Assembly (NCBI RefSeq): GCF_052324685.1
Contig: NC_135214.1
Location: forward strand, 30,794,206 to 30,858,205
Direction of reading: 5' to 3'
DNA length: 64,000 nt
Origin: Brachyhypopomus gauderio
Taxonomy: Eukaryota; Chordata; Actinopteri; Gymnotiformes; Hypopomidae
Shown: positions 12,989 to 25,131 of the stretch, one piece after another
Layout: each line of letters opens with the position of its first letter
How positions within the stretch are numbered: position 1 is the stretch's first letter
Program-made: the position numbers and the translations under genes
Notes under the pieces: generated by a model
Database searches by the model: none
What the model was told of the DNA's origin: nothing
The model's input: only the letters and a program-made list of their open reading frames with translations

Positions 12989-15900
12989 TTCAGGAAATGA
13001 GCTGAACAAGTCATTTCCCCTAGTCATCAGTTATTACATTATGTCCATAGTGTTGTCACACACTTGCACAGACACACACACACCCAGGTTACCAAGGCAG
13101 CAGAGTCTTATTACCAAAGCGCTCACCAACGAGCAGACTATTTCCAACACCCTCTGCCACTACAAATGCTAGATGTAAACATGTTAGTGTGTCTTCCGGC
13201 CTCCTGAGCCTTCATTCCAGTTCGAGTGAGGGTCTAGGTCTGGAGCACTGGACCATTACAGATTCACCAGCGAACAAGCGACTATAAAAACACAGCTTCA
13301 CTCGACGAAGCGGTCCTAGAATGACAGGCGGCATGTGGAGCCATAAAGTGAGTCACTGACGAACCCAGGCATATGGCATTGAAGCAGACGCGCACACACG
13401 CCCATGAAGGCGTCTACTGTTCTCTTCATCTCCAGACTGTAACTAAAAGGCTTTGTTGAAGACCCACAGTCCCCTCCCTCCCACCTCACACTGGAGCCAG
13501 CGAAAACGTGCCTTCTTACAGCAACCAGCCCACAATGCAGTGGCTGGTTCCATTAGGCTCCGTCCATCAGCCCGGAGTGAAAAGAGTGTAGGAGGAGAGG
13601 AAGGTTGGGACAAAAAAGGAGGAATAAATTAGGAGAGAAGGACAAACAAGAGCAAAAACAAAATGAGAATAAGGACAGAATAAGAAAGCACTGAACTCAT
13701 ACATGGCCAATGGAGAAAAAGAACACTTTACTATTGTGCCAGCAGACCCAGTGAGGTGTTTAACAGAGAAGACCCACTCCTTACCCAGTAACACCTCCTG
13801 GAGTCTTACTGTAGTCAGCATGCACTCAGTAATGGCCATTTCTCATGGGCACCCACCTTTTTATTGCCCTGTCCCAGCATACACATACTTTTCATGAATA
13901 TGGAGTATGTGGCTCCATCTGCTCTCACAGCTGGCAATGCCATTGCTGTCAGTAGACATGCGACTCCTGCAGCTGCCCCCCACACCTGCACCACAGACTC
14001 AGGGGGAGGGATGGACGTCTGGTCCCAATTAACTTTGGAAATTCATCCCGACATGACGCCTCGCGTCAAACTAACACCAGGTGCAGTCCACCTCGGGTCC
14101 CAAGTCCTACAGAGCAACTCTGAGGTTCAGAAACCATTACAGGTCAACGTCATGGTGCATTTAAATAAGAAGTAAAACCTTATCACTTCTCACTGGAATG
14201 TCCCTTGTTCTGGTCATTTACTGTGTGTTGGTATGAGGACTTCTCTCCTTCCCTTCACATAAAAGGCATCATGTTGAGTACAGATTCCCTCCCCACTTTC
14301 ACTGAGAGTGGCCAGCCACAGGCTAGGAAAAGTGGTATGAAAGTTTTAAGGTCGCCACTTCTGCTCTGCTCTGAAAATGCACGGAAAGTGCAGGCCTTTC
14401 ACAAAGGTCAAGTTCCCTTTGTTGTCTATTCCCATTCTCTGTCTTCAGAACAACATCGGGTTGATGGTATCATGTTACATAACGCCACCAACAACCTTGA
14501 CGGCGAAGGGAAGATGACAAGTCGGCACAACGTTCAATCATACCGCCTTTAATTTTGAGGAACAAGGTGGTGCAGAGCTACATTTTGACCAAATAAGTCC
14601 AACTCCAAGGAAGAAGGAGAACCGTGACTACGGAAGCTGAGGCAATCAGAACTTCCGTTTGCAGAGCATTAGGGAGAAGTAAATGGCAACAGACAGCCCT
14701 GGACTTTCCTGTAGATGAAAACACTGTTAGGTTAGAGGGAACTTCCTGTTGCTGACTTCAGTCATGTGATTAAGCTGCTGACATAAGGCTTACGTTTGCC
14801 CACAGTGCGGAATATATTTGGCTGCTATTTTTGGTGCGAAGTCATTCTAGCTCACAGTGGTTCAAGGCCCTGTACAATGATGGGGAAACTCGATGTAAAA
14901 TAGTGACAAAAGAAGACCTTGTGTATGGTGCATTTCCACTGCAACATCATCTTTGTGGCTGAGGGTTTTGGTCAGACGGCATTCAAAACATTGGAAGTTG
15001 CTAGTGCGCATGTTGAGAACCTAACCAACTATGTCAGACGGACTTGTGCGTGCCAATACATGAATCACGCTAAGCAAGACTGAGCATCACCAGGTGTCAA
15101 TAAAGGATTCAGTGTTCCTCGGGAAATGCCCAGACACCCTGCCAGTCTGCCTTCAGCCGGTCTGCCGTGTCCACGCTCCTGGTGGGAGAACGAAACAGCC
15201 CAGTCTCCAGAGAACATTCTGGAAGTGTTCCTCCACAGCCCTGGCCACTCCCCAGGGGGGGCAGCAGAATGTGTGGAATGCCTCTTGCCACGGAGGTGGG
15301 GAGGAGCTCAGAGAGGAGAGGCAGAAATGAGGAAAATCAGATAAGCGAACTTAAGGACAAACATGAGGAGAGACAGACACAGGGGGCAGGGCATGTGAAG
15401 ATGAGAGGGGGACGCAGAAGGAACTCTGTTGTACACAACGTGATCCAAAATGATTTTATTGTTGGTAACTGCATTATTCTGCAAGAACTAGTAGTCCCAT
15501 TATGGGAGTATTACGGTTCTTGGCACAGCGAGCTGAAGCAGTATAATGGGTCATACCTCTGTGTGTGAGCAGACACACTGCATGATCTACACTCTGGGAT
15601 GCAAGGTCACACCTAAAAGTTGTGAACCTGTGAAGTTCACACCAGTGAATGAATCATTTAGCCTTGTAAACCTCAGCCCTGACGTCAGAGCTATATATAA
15701 CCGTTTTTGGTGAGTGTCACTTAATCTGCGGCATTTAACGTTACACGACAACTTAAGTTTCACAGGCATTTGCTTGGAATCCAGCATTTGGCAACCAAGT
15801 TATTCAGCTGATTCAACTAAAATTCTCCTCATGTTGAGATACTGATATTGTATTATAACATGGTGCCAGAGGGTTTCATGATTTCGTCTGAAGTTACCAG

Positions 15901-18900
15901 GGTTTGCGTTTGAGGACTTTGTGTGGGGAAACAACAGAGTCTGAACTCTATGATAAATTGGAAGGTTAGACCAGCTAGTTAAGACCATCCACAAGCAGCA
16001 CTCCATTGTCATCGTCTGGGCCCTAAAACAATTTCCACTACTTACATATAATTCTGGCATCTATATTTTGAGGGCATTTCTGACTTGGTTTTGCACTCAG
16101 CTGTCCAACAAGGTTTATACATGAAAACATTACTGCATAGATGATGGGCTAATTCCACATAAAATTAATTAAAAAAAAAAACCAGGTAGTTTTTAAATAG
16201 CAATATTTCCATTGCATGATATTTCAAGTAAAATTCTTAGCTTATCCATAAGCATAACCACTTAAATTCATCTTTCACATCAGCACCTTCCATCCTGTGA
16301 TGCAGCAGAGTAATTGACTGCATGCTTTAGTGGTACAGGACAGCAGCCAAGCAGACAGCCAGGCACACAGCCAGGCCCCCTCTCCTCTACTCACGCCTTT
16401 TCTTTTTGCTATTCTCTCTTTCTCTCTCTCTGCCAATCTCCCTTAGCCCTAATCCCCTAGGTTGCTAAGCAACAGCAAAGCGGACATGGGAAAACCCTCT
16501 CTCACGGACACGCACGCACGCACGTGTGGCGTAAGAATCTTCTCTTATGATGACGCATGTACGTAACGGATGCGAACCACCTGCTTGTGTTTGTGAATGA
16601 AGTTCGGTAATGGACCCTGGTGCAATGCAATCCGGTACACGTGTGCGTGCGTGTGTGTGTGTGTGCGTGTGTGTGTGTGCGCCTCTCGGTTGCTCTCATG
16701 GGAGATGCTACACAGGTGTCAAGCATCAACACAACTGCAGTCTGGCTGACTAGTGGGCATGTGGTCTAGAGCTGTTTAAATGCATCAGTGCTGTGGTGGC
16801 ATGTGTTAGAAGCGACCTGGTAAAAATTTCTAAACGATATAAACAGTCAAAAGACTCTACAAAGTGTAGCTAAATGACCCACATGAGGGAGCAGACCTGA
16901 ATGATTTAACAGACATGCAGCTTGACTACTTGAGGTAACCATGGTGTTTTCAGCACCATCAGTATGCAAACGGAGTAAGAGGATATTTTTTTACAAGAGG
17001 TCAGAATTCCTTGGAATTAAAGATTATGTTTTTAGCAGTGCACGTGTGTGTGTGTGTGTGTGTGGGAATAAGACAGCCCAGAGCTTCTTGTGTGTGGTAG
17101 TAAAGGTTTATGCTGCTGAGGAATACTAACTGACTGGGCCTTTGAGATTAAATTGAATCCACATTTTCAACGTCACTGATGTACTGCCATTCACACCACC
17201 TCAAATTTTTACTGCCAATTTATACTTTGGACTCTGGAAAAATAATGAATGTAAATACAGATGATACTGAATTGTACGCCGACATCCTTCTGCTCGCCCA
17301 GCCTCTTGGAACAAGTGCCCCGATATACCAGCGTCTGGGCAGCTGGGAGGTCTCAGGGCTGCAGTTCTCAAAGTTCACATGGAGAATCCTCGTTTCTCCT
17401 GGCTAAACAAAGTCATACGACAACTGTGAGCGACAACGGAAGTCACAATTTTTGAAGCCCTCCTGATGGTATTCGACACCTCAAAGTCTCTTAGAAAGCT
17501 ACTTAGTTTGATGCCTCTCAAACAGGAAGGTTCTCACCACCCACTGATTCATTTACAAGGACTCCTGCAAGTTAACCATAATCTGTGAACTGTAAAAAGA
17601 TAGTGACGTTCTAATTTACAATCTCTATGGTGAAACTGACAACCACAAAGTTAGTGCAGAGAGATGAGCTACAGTTGAAGGCTACAGGCCAGAATGAATA
17701 TATAATCAATAGTGTACCATCATAAAGCCATGTGAAGGGTTGTTTTTAATGATGTTTAATCATTAACTAGCATTTCTGGGCAGGGACAGTTTTCTTTTGT
17801 TTGTTTTCTTTTGTGGAAACAGTAGTACATAATCCAACTACATTAACATATTAATAAATAATAGAAATAATGAAAAGAGGAAAAGAATAGATAAGAAACC
17901 AAACCTATACTGAAAGAGTCAAAGAGTCGATCACATTCCACAACCTGTCTAAGGTAGTCACAGATTACCCAACCAGAGGAGCAGAGCTCTGCAGCAAGTG
18001 GCCGGGTTTCTTCTCTGCCTACTGCTTTCGTGAGTCATAGTGACTGGTGGTGTGGTATGAGTCACACGTAGGTGTGAGGTCTTGTGTTTAGTGGACATGG
18101 AAGTGAAGATTCACTGCTAAACATTAGTCCCACCCAGAACAGAACTTGAAGCTAATAAGTTGTACTTTGGTGGCAAAGTACCTCCAGGGACACGGCAGGA
18201 GCTCGGCCTCGCAGGGCAAGTGCCGACAGAACGGACAGGCTTAAATTCCTGGAAGACCTTCAAGATGCTATGCTACATTGACCACAAGGCCCTGGGGGCA
18301 GAGGATTCCGCAAAATTTGATCCTCCTTTACTGCCGCAGCGCTAAGGAATACGGAAATGGACAATTAGGACGTAATCGCACCATTCTATTTCTGGAGGAG
18401 AGCAGAGAATATCAGTTTTATGATGGACTGAAATCAGTAGTAGGGGACGTGTGGATTAATTACAACACGGTTTTCTCCCAGCTACATTTCATAGATAGCA
18501 GTCCATTTAAGCCATGGCCTTCCCAGGCCTTTCCCCAGGGAAATGGCTCATACATGGGAGAGACATGAAGTTTACACGCCCCTTCCTCATTACCAGAGAC
18601 TAAGCTAGCTCTAGCTCCACCCCCCCCCCCCCCCTCTCAAAACATGCAAACAGCATGAGGGTAAGATACGTGTGAATGAGGCAGATTAACATGGTCATTT
18701 CCTCGCTACTCTTCACAGTGTTCACCGGAAATAGCGAGCAGGTAGGGATCAGGGCCTCTTGAAGTCCACGTTTGCATAACCATAAAAACAGGTAATTTTT
18801 ACTAAATACCAGTGATGTCATCAGTGGTTGAGAGAACGAAAGACTTTGTTAGTCATACTAGAACCTCACTGTGGTTTTCAGAAGGCACTCAGAACGGTGA

Positions 18901-21900
18901 CGATGTGAAGCATTACAATGTTTCTTAGAAATAATTATTAGAAAATAAAATGTATTATATATCAATCATTTATGTAATCTATCATATCTGAGGACAGATT
19001 ACACAAATGCTAATGTGTATATATAATCTGTGACACACAAAAGCAGCATGTCCCTCATTAGTAAAAGCCTGATTTTGTGCATCATCTCATCTATGCAGCA
19101 GGGAGCTACAACTTGTGTGGGTTGAGCAATTAATCTAAATACATTTTCAATTCCAATTTTGGCTTCCAACGAAACAAGATAATTGAGAATCATTATTGTG
19201 ACACATTCCATTTCATAATTATGCTCGCGAATTTCTTATGAATCCAGACACACTTGCTTTACCTCGACACCCTTTCCACTGAAAAGTCCCTTTGGCTCCT
19301 TTGCGCAAACATGATGGAAAGAGCAGCTTTGGTCAACAATAGAGTTGCAACGGTATGAGGTTTTCACGGTATGATAACCGTCTCAGAAAATACCGCGGTA
19401 TCACGGTATCACAGTTAGTTTGTATATTATTAAAAGATACACTGACCCTTAAAGAAATTACAACAAGTTTATTTTGTTCAATTAACTATTTATTGTAGAA
19501 ACCTGCAACTATTGTATACAAAATGTCTCCTTTAAAAAAAAAATAAGCTGTAAACATGTTTATATAAATACTGCAAAATTAGAGAAACCTAAATCATGGA
19601 TTTCAGTACAATTATTTAAGTTTAAATTATTTAATATCTGATAAACTCAGCCTGGGTCAGTGTCTGATCAACAACTGTTGTAAACGTCCGTTGTACTGCC
19701 AAGTTAGAATATAACCAGATACTGTAGAAAGAGAGGATTTATTTCTGACATCACAATAGAGATTTCTATTTTAAGGCTTTCACACAGAGTCTGGTTTTAA
19801 CATATGAAAAACAGGCACGTTAGAATTTGAAAATGAACGCATGTAAATTAATGGCGTCTTTCACATCCAGTGAAAGCAAGGACCATAAAAAGCTAGGTTT
19901 ATACTTTTCACGAGTGACCGTAGTGCGCGACTCCGCACAGTTCTTTTGTATTACGTTAACAAATACGAGCCTCTTGTAATTCCAGGACGAAACATGAGAG
20001 AACGTGAAGACGTTAAGATTGGGCGTTTTGAAAATAAACAACCATAAAATAATGTGATGAAAAAGCAAATTATTTCGAGTATATGTATACATATTTAACT
20101 TTAAGTTTAAGGTGCTGGGAAATATTGAAACGGACCATTAAAATGACGTACAAGTGCTTTAATTCCACCTTATTAAGGTGTATGAACCCTGCAAATATGA
20201 CTTTGTTCATTGCGCTGAGGCACGGCGCGCGCAAAGTTACAAAATTCGAGAGGTGCACGACCGCGCGTGAGACAGCGCGTGAGACCCTCGCGCACGGGCG
20301 GAGCCACCGCGATTACGTCATTTTCGCCGCTGACATTAGTTTAGCTTTTTTTTGTTAAAAAAATTGTTAAGTCTGATACACTTTTTGCCATTCTCACCGT
20401 TGTGCTGAGTAGCTGAACCGGAGCGGAGTTGCGCATGCGCGGGTCAGTTTCTCCGCTGGCTTGCTTTTTACCGGTAATAAGCAAACGCACACGGTATGAT
20501 AACAGTGCATTTTAATACCGTGGTATACCATGAAACCGGTTACCGCTGCAACCCTAGTCAACAACATGGGCAAAACCAATTCATCTGTTTGTAAACACTT
20601 TGGTTTTGAGGAGTGACAAATACTGTGCAAGATTTGCTACACACTGGGGTCTGCACCACAAAGCAATTCGACCAATTTGTTTAATTATCTGAAATTTAAT
20701 CACGAAGTGGTCTATGACCAAATAAAGGAAAACAAAGGTAAAAGATCTCATCATCTTCCACCATAACGGTCCTCCATTAAGGATGCACCCGCCTACCCAT
20801 CCGGGATCAGGCCATAGCTCTTCAACTACAGTCCTACCTCCAGGCATGAAGACTGGAGTCTGAGGAGGACACACTGGCGAAGGGAATCCTGGAAGATCTA
20901 CCATCAGCTCTCCAGCCTGGCAAGGAAGCTCACGTGCGTCCCATCCACAAATTCTTCTTCAGAGAGGGTCTTTTAACACAGGTGGAACTATTGTGACCTG
21001 CCTGCACTCATCTAAACTGACATGTTCTTCTGATCAGGAAATGCATAATATCTCCAAAGCCAATGTGTAGCTTACCATAAGTAGCAATGAGTAGCTGTTA
21101 AATAATCATGACCTCAGTGCTGATCAAAATGATCCCAGAGAACTCAACAGCTCACCACACATACACGCCCGCACCCAACATAGATATGAAAAATATCCCA
21201 AGCTTATTTCTTTCACTTACTAAAACGAAAATGTGCACAGAAATAACCACACCACCCCATCAATATAGTTCCTCCAACCAGTTGTGCAATAACTCGTGCA
21301 CAAACAAACCAGCCTTGCTTAGACACACTATGCATTACAGCTTTGCACGACTGAATTTGCATGAGCCAATCCCGGAGCTGGCTGAGGAGAACCAGGCCTG
21401 AACAGCCCGGGGTGTGGGTGATGCCTGCGTTCATGCACACCGTTCTTACTGCACGCCTTTGTTCAATAGCTCAGTACTTGGGTCAAATTCACTTTCTCGT
21501 GGAACAAAGGCCAAAACTATTTTTGTGCATGCAGCAGGGCCAGTTAACTTATCAAGATTAAAATCCATCGTGTTATATTGAACACCGTGAGAGAGAGGAC
21601 ACCAGCCTTTATGAGAGCTGGAATGTAGCTCGAAACAAACATTTCCCAGCATAGACAGTGAATCACAACCAATATGATCTTTGGCCTGCACACTTAGTCT
21701 GGAGAGACAACCTTCTCTGAGTTACTGCAACACCCCCCCCCCCCCCCTCCCAAAAGTCAGGGGTCATACGATTATACAGCTTCCCTCTACCAGAGAGAAC
21801 GCCCCCTGCCCTCCCCTCCATCTCTCTCTCTAATCTTATTCATAACCTCAGGCAACACAAGCACACAGCCTTATAAAAGCCCGACGTCAGTGCATCAATC

Positions 21901-24775
21901 TGCACACTGTATCATTATCATGCACCTGGAAGGGGTACGCCACACTGTGTCATTATAATGCACCTGGAAGGGGTACGCCACACTGTATCATTATCATGCG
22001 CCTGGAAGGGGTACGCCACACTGTATCATTATCATGCACCTGGAAGGGGTACGCCACACTGTGTCATTATCATGCACCTGGAAGGGGTACGCCACACTGT
22101 GTCATTATCATGCACCTGGAAGGGGTACGCCACACTGTATCATTATCATGCACCTGGAAGGGGTACGCCACACTGTATCATTATCATGCGCCTGGAAGGG
22201 GTACGCCACACTGTATCATTATCATGCACCTGGAAGGGGTACGCCACACTGTGTCATTATCATGCACCTGGAAGGGGTACGCCACACTGTGTCATTATCA
22301 TGCACCTGGAAGGGGTACGCCACACTGTATCATTATCATGCACCTGGAAGGGGTACGCCACACTGTGTCATTATCATGCACCTGGAAGGGGTACGCCACA
22401 CTGTATCATTATCATGCACCTGGAAGGGGTACGCCACACTGTATCATTATCATGCGCCTGGAAGGGGTACGCCACACTGTGTCATTATCATGCACCTGGA
22501 AGGGGTACACCACACTGTATCATTATCATGCACCTGGAAGGGGTACGCCACACTGTATCATTATCATGCACCTGGAAGGGGTACGCCACACTGTATCATT
22601 ATCATGCACCTGGAAGGGGTACGCCACACTGCGGTGTTCATGAAGCAGAACAGTGCAGGGGGAAGAACACTCGGTTCCTTGATCTACACAATCATAATCT
22701 TATCACAAGGGAAAACATTCCATCTAAAAAGGTCCCGTGTTAGAAAAGAAAGACCTCCTGGTTAATGTTCAACTCTGGTAAAAGTCAGACGTTGATCCAT
22801 AAACCACCAAGTTTTCAACCACAACAATGCATCTGCCAGATTCCTCAACTAGTCAGTAGATCAGTTAGTGGATCCTGACTTGGTCCAGCTCTGGGTAATA
22901 CACGGTGCCATAGTGAACAGTGCAGAAAGACAAGAAGTTGTACTTTTCCAAAGAAAGGGAAACAGTACTTGGTTTAAAAGCTGGACACCCCATCACCATT
23001 CATATCTATCCCCCTCATGACCTCTTGCATAATAACCTTACAGGACATGCCAGTTTGATGCAGAAGGGATGCCTTTTCAGGACCCCAGTGACGGCAGGAC
23101 ATGTCGAGTCCTGAGAGCTCATTTTCAGTCAGCAAATTAGCCTAACACAGGCATTCCCCTCGGGGAGCTATTATTAGAGAACCTGTCATTTCTGCACCTG
23201 AGGCTGTAGCCACTGGAGCTTTAGCAGGGGCCTTCATGTGGGAGTAGTACAACACAGATCTCACACTTCAAGCATCTGCTGCATGCCATAAAAAAGTGAC
23301 ATGAATGGGCTAATCTATATAGGCTAGTGTGGGCTAATGAAACCTTGTTGATGTCAGAACTTGAGGAGTACTGCTGCACCAGAGAGACGTGGAAACCAGG
23401 GACACTGGAGAACAGCTGTGATCCTCAAGAAGGTTCCCCACAGGACCTGACCATTCAAAGTTACAATAACTTCCTGTTCCTAAAATCCAAATAGCCCCCT
23501 GCCTTCCCGAAACAAAAACTCCTCACACACACACATCCTCCACTGAAAACAGCTATTTGCACAATTCGGGCTGCTTCCACTGGTCAATTGTCTCTGGTAA
23601 CAAAGACGGCTCTGTCTGTAGCAATGAACTTCAAGAAGGAGAAGTACAGAGAGGAAGGCTTCGCATTCTTAGTGTAATGCTTCCCACATTGCTCAGTTCT
23701 CCATGAAAGGGAGCCTGTCAGTGTAGTAAAGAGCTGGCCTAGCGTAGTACCCAGGAGAGTCAGTCCACCATCCTGGGTCACCTCTGACAGATCGTCGCCT
23801 TGCTATACTAGAGATGATGTTTGTACTTGGAATTAGTTGGGCTTAAAAGCGGTGTCCAGTCCCACGCAAGCTGGAATAAGCACTTAACAGAATGAGTGAG
23901 GTGCATGAGTGTGTCCAAGCTGCAACTCCTCCATAGAAGCAGGTGCCCCCCCCCCCCACAACACTGATTATGTAGAGAAAATGGTCTATGGTCTGTCCAT
24001 ATCATATCACCACTGCCTTTGATTCGACAGTATATGACAATATGAATAAGAGAAGTTTGGGTGGGGCTGTGTTAGGCCCGTATATTGGACTTGTGAGATA
24101 CTGGCGGTTGATTGCCTAAAGTACACGGTGTGCAGACTAGCAGAGAGCAAGAGAACAGCGAACGCTAGTCTGATCTCCGTCTGCAGCTATGAATTTAAGA
24201 TTTGATGGAGATGCATACGACTGTTATAAAGTTGCTAAAGACATATTCAATATCACAATCGATATCAATAACAATATCAATTGTTTGCAAGGTCAAAAGT
24301 TGTAAATAAAGAAAACATTTTTTTACAAAGCTGGGATTAACAGAGTGTGCAATTAACGTCACGAACACAGTCCATGCTCCGAGTTCTAGATGCGTCTACG
24401 ATTCATTAAGACCGCGTTAACAGAAGAGACCACCTCCGACTTTGTCTTCTGACAGCACCCCAAACCCACCGGCGACGAACCGGGTACTTACTGTTTGAAC
24501 ATTTTCTCCATGTCTTTGATTTGCTTCCTGGAGAACTCCTTGAATTCGGTGTAAGGGTTGAACACCTTCATGCTGGGCTGGTGGTGCTCGCCTACGCCCT
24601 CGTTCAGTTCGCCACGCCGCAGCAACTTGGCCCCCAGTTCAGAGTCCGCGTTCGCGGTCGTTGGCTTCTCGTCGCCTCCGTTTTCGTGCTGTTCTTCCAC
24701 GGCCACGGGGTCCTCCGCACCGTCCTCTATCTGGAGCCGACGGTGCAGCTTCTCCGACAGCTCGTTCGTTGCCAT
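10999..24775 (-). CDS. efhd2: EF-hand domain-containing protein D2 (swiprosin-1)
   Basis: EFHD2 is a cytosolic calcium-binding adaptor that regulates actin bundling and cell-surface signalling. Four coding exons, 24492-24775, 11594-11741, 11324-11458 and 10999-11130, join in phase to 232 residues, close to the ~240 of human EFHD2. A variable N-terminus (MATNELSEKLHRRLQ) precedes the conserved FNPYTEFKEFSRKQIKDMEK. EF-hand 1 has the loop DSEKDNYIDLME and EF-hand 2 the loop DEDLDGKLSFRE. LLIFRKAAAGELAEDSGL and a C-terminal coiled coil ending KAAFKELQSTFK follow. FKEFSRKQIKDMEK and the STFK end fit EFHD2 rather than EFHD1, and the neighbour fhad1 agrees with human 1p36.21. Intron 1 is about 12.75 kb and repeat-laden; the other introns are only 135-195 bases. 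A TATATAG on the minus strand about 65 bases upstream of the ATG is a possible core promoter. Confidence 0.96.
11862..11877 (+). promoter_or_regulatory. CTCF-like motif in efhd2 intron 1
   Basis: The 16 bases CCTACAGGGGGCAGTA fit the core CTCF consensus (CCNCNAGGGGGCRSTA) closely. The motif lies about 120 bases upstream of efhd2 exon 2. Similar cores occur near 15380 (CACAGGGGGCAGGG) and, on the minus strand, near 21803 and 23490. Motif match only; occupancy is unknown. Confidence 0.35.
12954..12985 (+). repeat. (GT)n microsatellite in efhd2 intron 1
   Basis: Uninterrupted GT run of about 32 bases. An (AAAT)n tract of about 30 bases near 12225-12254 and imperfect GT runs near 16640-16680 and 17045-17064 occur in the same intron. 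Confidence 0.9.
16461..16473. promoter_or_regulatory. X-box-like perfect palindrome in efhd2 intron 1
   Basis: GTTGCTAAGCAAC is a perfect inverted repeat of 6-base arms around a central A. It matches the RFX-family X-box pattern (GTNRCC, short spacer, RGYAAC) with one substitution in the left half. It could mark an intronic enhancer, but one motif is weak evidence. Confidence 0.3.
17230..17410 (+). mobile_element. Possible fragment of an L1-type LINE reverse transcriptase
   Basis: The forward frame reads DTELYADILLLAQPLGTSAP followed by a WEVSGLQFSK-like stretch. This resembles the YADD...LL..P...VSGYKLN region of L1 ORF2 proteins, but one Asp of the YADD box is missing and the similarity fades after about 60 residues. 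It is short and degenerate, so the assignment is tentative. Confidence 0.35.
18621..18636 (+). repeat. Poly-C tract
   Basis: Run of about 16 C bases in efhd2 intron 1. Similar C runs lie at about 21732-21747 and 23948-23957. Confidence 0.8.
19300..21050 (+). mobile_element. Older hAT transposase relic (BED finger and hAT C-terminus), interrupted and internally deleted
   Basis: Reading across the younger insertion at 19340-20556 restores one fossil frame. An ATG near 19311 begins MMERAALVNN, then MGKTNSSVCKHFGFEE, a stop, and QILCKICYTLG...NLFNYLKFNH. This is a BED zinc finger: the Cys pair CKIC is kept, the first His of the usual NHLKRNH is Tyr, and there is an in-frame stop. About 150 bases on, near 20905-21045, a second block reads SSLARKLTCVPSTNSSSERV followed by a broken HRWNYCDLPA, which matches the hAT C-terminal dimerisation motif (LA..YL.IPATS.PSERVFS.AGNIVT). 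The catalytic core between BED and C-terminus is absent. The relic is therefore an internally deleted, dead hAT element. Its own terminal repeats were not located, so the limits are approximate. Confidence 0.65.
19340..20556. mobile_element. Non-autonomous hAT transposon with 8-bp target duplication
   Basis: A 1217-bp element is bounded by imperfect terminal inverted repeats: the left end starts TAGAGTTGCAACGGTATGAG and the reverse complement of the right end starts TAGGGTTGCAGCGGTA. Both termini carry further copies of the ACGGTAT/ATACCGT word. It is flanked by a perfect 8-bp direct repeat GTCAACAA at 19332-19339 and 20557-20564, the target-site length expected for hAT transposases. No transposase frame is present inside, so it would have moved by a transposase in trans. 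It inserted into an older hAT relic. Confidence 0.85.
21732..21747 (+). repeat. Poly-C tract
   Basis: Homopolymer C run just before the minisatellite in efhd2 intron 1. Confidence 0.8.
21903..22632 (+). repeat. 38-bp minisatellite, about 19 copies
   Basis: Nineteen nearly identical head-to-tail units of 38 bp; the unit contains CACCTGGAAGGGGTACGCCA and CACTGTATCATTATCATG. Units differ at a few fixed positions: ATCATT versus GTCATT, CACCTGG versus CGCCTGG, and single changes such as TACACC near 22508. Because 38 is not a multiple of 3 and the unit lacks forward stops, all three forward frames stay open and read the same 38-residue peptide in rotation; these are not genes. The array lies inside efhd2 intron 1. 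There are no spacers, so it is not a CRISPR array. Confidence 0.97.
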
Positions 24776-25060
24776 TTTTTCTGGTTTATTTCAAAAACTC
24801 TCTATCTACTAGGCAAATAGCATGAGTTAAAAACACAGGTCTATATACCCGCAGTCCACCGAGAAATAAATGCTGTTGATGTCTAAAACACTAGTTCACA
24901 CAATACACGCTGTACAAGTATGTTAAAACGTGAACCGTACCCTTAAAAACACGGGTCGACGAGTTCTGGCTCAGTCCACTACGGTTCGAACGGCCAGCGC
25001 GCTGTGTGCCGTTCATGTGAATAACAGCGCTTAAAAAACGACGCCGCTCGCGCTGACGCC

Positions 25061-25131
25061 ACACCCCTCTTAAAGGGCTGCACGCGCAAACGCGACACCC
25101 CTCCTCTTAAAGGGCTGCGCGCGCAAACGCG
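25061..25131 (+). repeat. Direct duplication of a CpG-rich block upstream of efhd2
   Basis: Two adjacent copies, 25061-25094 and 25095-25131, share ACACCCC...TCTTAAAGGGCTG and GCGCAAACGCG. The second has a 3-base CCT insertion and one base change. The block lies about 290-350 bases upstream of the efhd2 start codon in a CpG-rich stretch, so it could duplicate promoter elements. Confidence 0.8.

Noticed and set aside
14205-14552. 115-codon plus-strand frame in efhd2 intron 1
   Set aside because: No family resemblance, no supporting splice partners, and ordinary composition; likely chance.
21903-22632. Possible CRISPR-like array
   Set aside because: The 38-bp units are directly contiguous with no spacers, and the genome is eukaryotic.
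21958-22765. Three overlapping forward reading frames of 215-261 codons
   Set aside because: They are the 38-bp minisatellite read in three rotations of the same peptide; the absence of stops is a property of the unit, not of a gene.
24521-24820. Plus-strand reading frames of 84-99 codons over efhd2 exon 1
   Set aside because: They are antisense shadows of the GC-rich efhd2 first exon, whose minus-strand product is clearly recognisable.
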